Positions 55,576-57,401 of a stretch of 57,401 bases of DNA are shown piece after piece. The position numbers and the translations under genes are program-made. The stretch spans positions 1 to 57,401 of the IMG/VR virus record IMGVR_UViG_3300035704_000010. One strand, given 5' to 3'. Numbering within the stretch: position 1 is the first letter of the stretch; the number at the start of each line of letters is the position of its first letter. The notes below the pieces were generated by a model. It saw only the letters and a list, made by a program, of their open reading frames with translations. It was not told where the DNA came from and ran no database searches. Source of the DNA: a virus.

Positions 55576-55899
55576 CTACGGGTGGTGGAAGATCAAGGCC
55601 AGCGTGACCGTCGTTGCTAACGAGAGCGCGGCGATGACGATGCTGACTATCGCGATTGCACTTTGCCGGTGCGCCGGTTTTGTCAACGCAGCGGTTTGCG
55701 CGTCGACCTGCTCGGCATCTTCGCGGTCGGATTCGTTCTTTGTAAGGGAATCGACTTTGCCTTCGAGCGTGCGCGTGCGGTCGTACAGTCCTTTTAGATC
55801 GCCAACTTCGCGGGTCAAGCGCTCGATCAGCACCGTATTCGCCGCAGTTATTTTCCCGTGCTCGATCAGCTTATCCAGATACCATTGTTCGTTGTTCAC
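55576..55899 (-). CDS. Coiled-coil protein with C-terminal membrane anchor, 107 aa
   Basis: The N-terminal 70 residues form a coiled coil (ANTVLIERLTREVGDLKGLY; GKVDSLTKNESDREDAEQVD), then one C-terminal membrane helix (AIAIVSIVIAALSLATTVTL). The layout resembles XhlA-like lysis proteins. It overlaps the upstream cupin-like gene by 29 bases. Confidence 0.65.
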   Translation of the reverse strand: MNNEQWYLDKLIEHGKITAANTVLIERLTREVGDLKGLYDRTRTLEGKVDSLTKNESDREDAEQVDAQTAALTKPAHRQSAIAIVSIVIAALSLATTVTLALIFHHP

Positions 55900-56281
55900 C
55901 CGCCGCGACCCCCGTCCTGAAAAACGTGCAATAAATCCGGGTGGGATGCTCGAGCGGAATGATCGATCGCCCGTCTTGAGCTGCCGACAAGACGAAAAAC
56001 TTTCGGCCTACGAGAGTCGACGTGTTTCCCGATTCGATTCTGACCGAACCCTCGAGTACGGCGACGACGACCTCCGTGTTTACCGGGGGAAGGAATGGAA
56101 TATGGTCGCCGTCCTTTGAGCGGGCGACCATGATGACGAGGTCCTCCGTCAGCTCAGATACCGACGGTTGCCCGATTGTCCACCCAGGGATGTCAACGTC
56201 GGCGATCTGCTCGCGCATCCTATTGAGGTCGTCGAGATACCGTCCGATTTGCTCAGCTGGGTCTAATTGTTTGTCGGTCAT
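55871..56281 (-). CDS. Cupin-like protein, 136 aa
   Basis: The ATG at 56281 overlaps the upstream stop (ATGA). The C-terminal two thirds have the small beta-barrel look: VNTEVVVAVLEGSVRIESGN, TLVGRKFFVLSAAQDG and PTRIYCTFF. No clear His metal ligands are seen. It may be a virion-associated or regulatory cupin; function unknown. Confidence 0.58.
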   Translation of the reverse strand: MTDKQLDPAEQIGRYLDDLNRMREQIADVDIPGWTIGQPSVSELTEDLVIMVARSKDGDHIPFLPPVNTEVVVAVLEGSVRIESGNTSTLVGRKFFVLSAAQDGRSIIPLEHPTRIYCTFFRTGVAAGEQRTMVSG

Positions 56282-56781
56282 TTGTCCGTCCCGCGCGCGC
56301 AAGGCGCCAGCACCGAGAGTACGATCAGTTGCGAAATACTAAGGCGGCGATCGATAAACTCGATCAGCTTGACGAGGTCGGCATTCTGCACCCGAATGCC
56401 GCGATCACTTGGGGTAAGCGGCTGGAACCTGGAGAGCGCGAGTGACGTGGCCATCGTCTCGCCGCCGCCGTGAATCGACTTCTCTGAGCACCGGCCTAGC
56501 GGCAGCGACGGGATCCCTTCGATCTTGACGCGATCGTCGAAAAAGACTTCGGCCTTCTCTGCGACCACGAGAGATTGCACGTCGCGCTGCGTGAGCTCGT
56601 CGATGAAGATGCGTCCGGGTCCGTAATGACGCGTCGACGGCACAAGCCGTTCGGTCATCGGGACGCGATAATGGCCGGCGGCGAGCACGGCGTTCGCGGA
56701 CTTCACTGAAATGCGCTCGCGCCCCGAGTCGAGCACGCGAATCGTTCCGGCGTCGACGATTAGATGGTACACGGCTGCCAC
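56278..56781 (-). CDS. Late-unit protein of unknown function, 167 aa
   Basis: Beta-rich first half (YHLIVDAGTIRVLDSGRERI; AEVFFDDRVKIEGIPSLPLG) and a helical end (QNADLVKLIEFIDRRLSISQ) with a hydrophobic segment. First gene after the fibre when the circle is read leftwards across the HNH insertion, so it may be tail-associated. Confidence 0.6.
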   Translation of the reverse strand: MAAVYHLIVDAGTIRVLDSGRERISVKSANAVLAAGHYRVPMTERLVPSTRHYGPGRIFIDELTQRDVQSLVVAEKAEVFFDDRVKIEGIPSLPLGRCSEKSIHGGGETMATSLALSRFQPLTPSDRGIRVQNADLVKLIEFIDRRLSISQLIVLSVLAPCARGTDK

Positions 56782-56828
56782 CGCCTCATTGAACGGGGAG
56801 GGCTCATTCTGCCGGCGAAACTTCCGGG

Positions 56829-57278
56829 ATGACCGAGCAGGCTTTTTGGCAGAGCGTCGACCGTCACCCGACAGGATGCTGGATTTGGCAAAAATGCCTC
56901 GTGCGCGGCTACGGCGTGGCGAGATTTGAGAATCGGCGGCAGCAGGCGCATCGAATCGCCTACAAGCTGACTCAAAACGCGATACCGGCTGGTTTGCAGG
57001 TGTGCCATCAATGCGACAATCCGAGCTGCGTTAGGCCGTCGCACTTGTTTATCGGAACGCGGTCCGACAATATGCGAGACATGCTTAGCAAGGATCGAGC
57101 AAACAGGCCTCGCGGTGAACGCATCAACACGGCCAAACTGACCTCCCAAGAAGTCCTGGAAATACGGGCGCTCTACAATAGCGGGACGATTACGCAAACC
57201 GCACTCGGCAAACGATTTGGTATTAGTCAATACGCGGTTTCGTGCATCGTTAGGCTTCGGCACTGGAAGCACTTCTAG
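56829..57278 (+). CDS. HNH endonuclease with C-terminal HTH, 149 aa
   Basis: HNH core: FWQSVDRHPTGCWIWQKCLV, AHRIAYKLTQNAIPAGLQVC-HQCDNPSCVRPSHLFIGT. The C-terminus is a resolvase-like HTH instead of a zinc finger (LTSQEVLEIRALYNSGTITQ, ALGKRFGISQYAVSCIV). On the strand opposite to the late genes, with its stop overlapping that of the fibre gene across the circle junction. Typical free-standing homing gene. Confidence 0.92.
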   Translation: MTEQAFWQSVDRHPTGCWIWQKCLVRGYGVARFENRRQQAHRIAYKLTQNAIPAGLQVCHQCDNPSCVRPSHLFIGTRSDNMRDMLSKDRANRPRGERINTAKLTSQEVLEIRALYNSGTITQTALGKRFGISQYAVSCIVRLRHWKHF

Positions 57279-57401
57279 AATTGTTCATACATCACGTCGT
57301 AGTTGCCTGCCGTTATCGCCGTGCTCGCCTTGATGCAGAGCGCCTTGTTATTGTTCGACGCCGCCATGACTTGGCCGACGCCGTTTCCGACGGTAAGCGT
57401 C
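57275..57401. repeat. Right copy of 127-bp exact terminal repeat
   Basis: Identical to bases 1-127. When the circle is closed, the HNH gene at 56829-57278 (+) and the fibre gene at 1-2058 (-) converge. Their stop codons overlap in the palindrome CTAG. Confidence 0.93.

Noticed and set aside
1-57401. Alternative genetic code with TGA as sense codon
   Set aside because: TGA is the stop in many ATGA/GTGA junctions with clear gene ends; only one TGA (30438) is a readthrough candidate.
1-57401. CRISPR arrays, insertion sequences, rRNA
   Set aside because: No regularly spaced repeats, transposase genes or rRNA-like sequence were seen; the repeats at 41496-41632 and 49535-49680 have no spacers.

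Overview
The window is a complete, GC-rich genome of a temperate, tailed (siphovirus-like) double-stranded DNA phage. The first 127 bases recur exactly as the last 127 bases, so the molecule assembled as a circle of 57,274 bp; the repeat is probably an assembly overlap, not a biological terminal repeat. The host cannot be named from sequence alone. Sec signal peptides and lipoboxes (13192-14085, 36822-37223, 51066-51479) suggest a diderm bacterium. The beta-propeller lipoprotein type at 13192 resembles proteins I associate with Candidatus Eremiobacterota (WPS-2); that is a weak inference.

Layout. An immunity region at 50311-50381 separates two divergent units. To the right (+ strand) lies a lysogeny unit: CI-like repressor (50382), two exported or membrane proteins (51066, 51547), a zinc-ribbon protein (52267) and a large serine integrase (52608-54116). 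It is followed by a structured intergenic region with a tRNA gene, palindromes and two terminators. To the left, almost everything is on the - strand and reads as one long programme: Cro-like gene (50107); an early block of small tightly overlapping genes (32309-50102) holding a YqaJ exonuclease with a probable recombinase partner, DnaQ-like exonuclease, replication initiator, helicase loader, HAD phosphatase and RusA resolvase; then packaging (TerS 29410, TerL 26451), portal 24980, minor head 23615, protease 22701, scaffold 21430, major capsid 20266, connectors, tail tube 10901, frameshifted tail chaperones 10072-10826, tape measure 6290, tail-tip proteins and a fibre (1-2058). Transcription then crosses the circle junction into 56781-54655 (small proteins and a probable lysis cassette with a holin candidate) and ends at two terminators (about 54588 and 54438).

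Most early genes overlap by ATGA or GTGA, so starts were chosen by translational coupling rather than by longest ORF; several genes of 25-60 aa were found this way.

Points of interest: a canonical -1 slippery site making the tail-chaperone fusion; two further genes that are intact only with a frameshift (34554-34881 and 42580-42851); a GGCNN pentamer array inside a 58-codon frame coupled at both ends (49522-49698); two glycosyltransferases placed in the virion-assembly block; six free-standing HNH endonucleases plus one HNH domain inside the replication protein; 33-bp repeats inside the initiator gene; and an unusual number of predicted secreted proteins.
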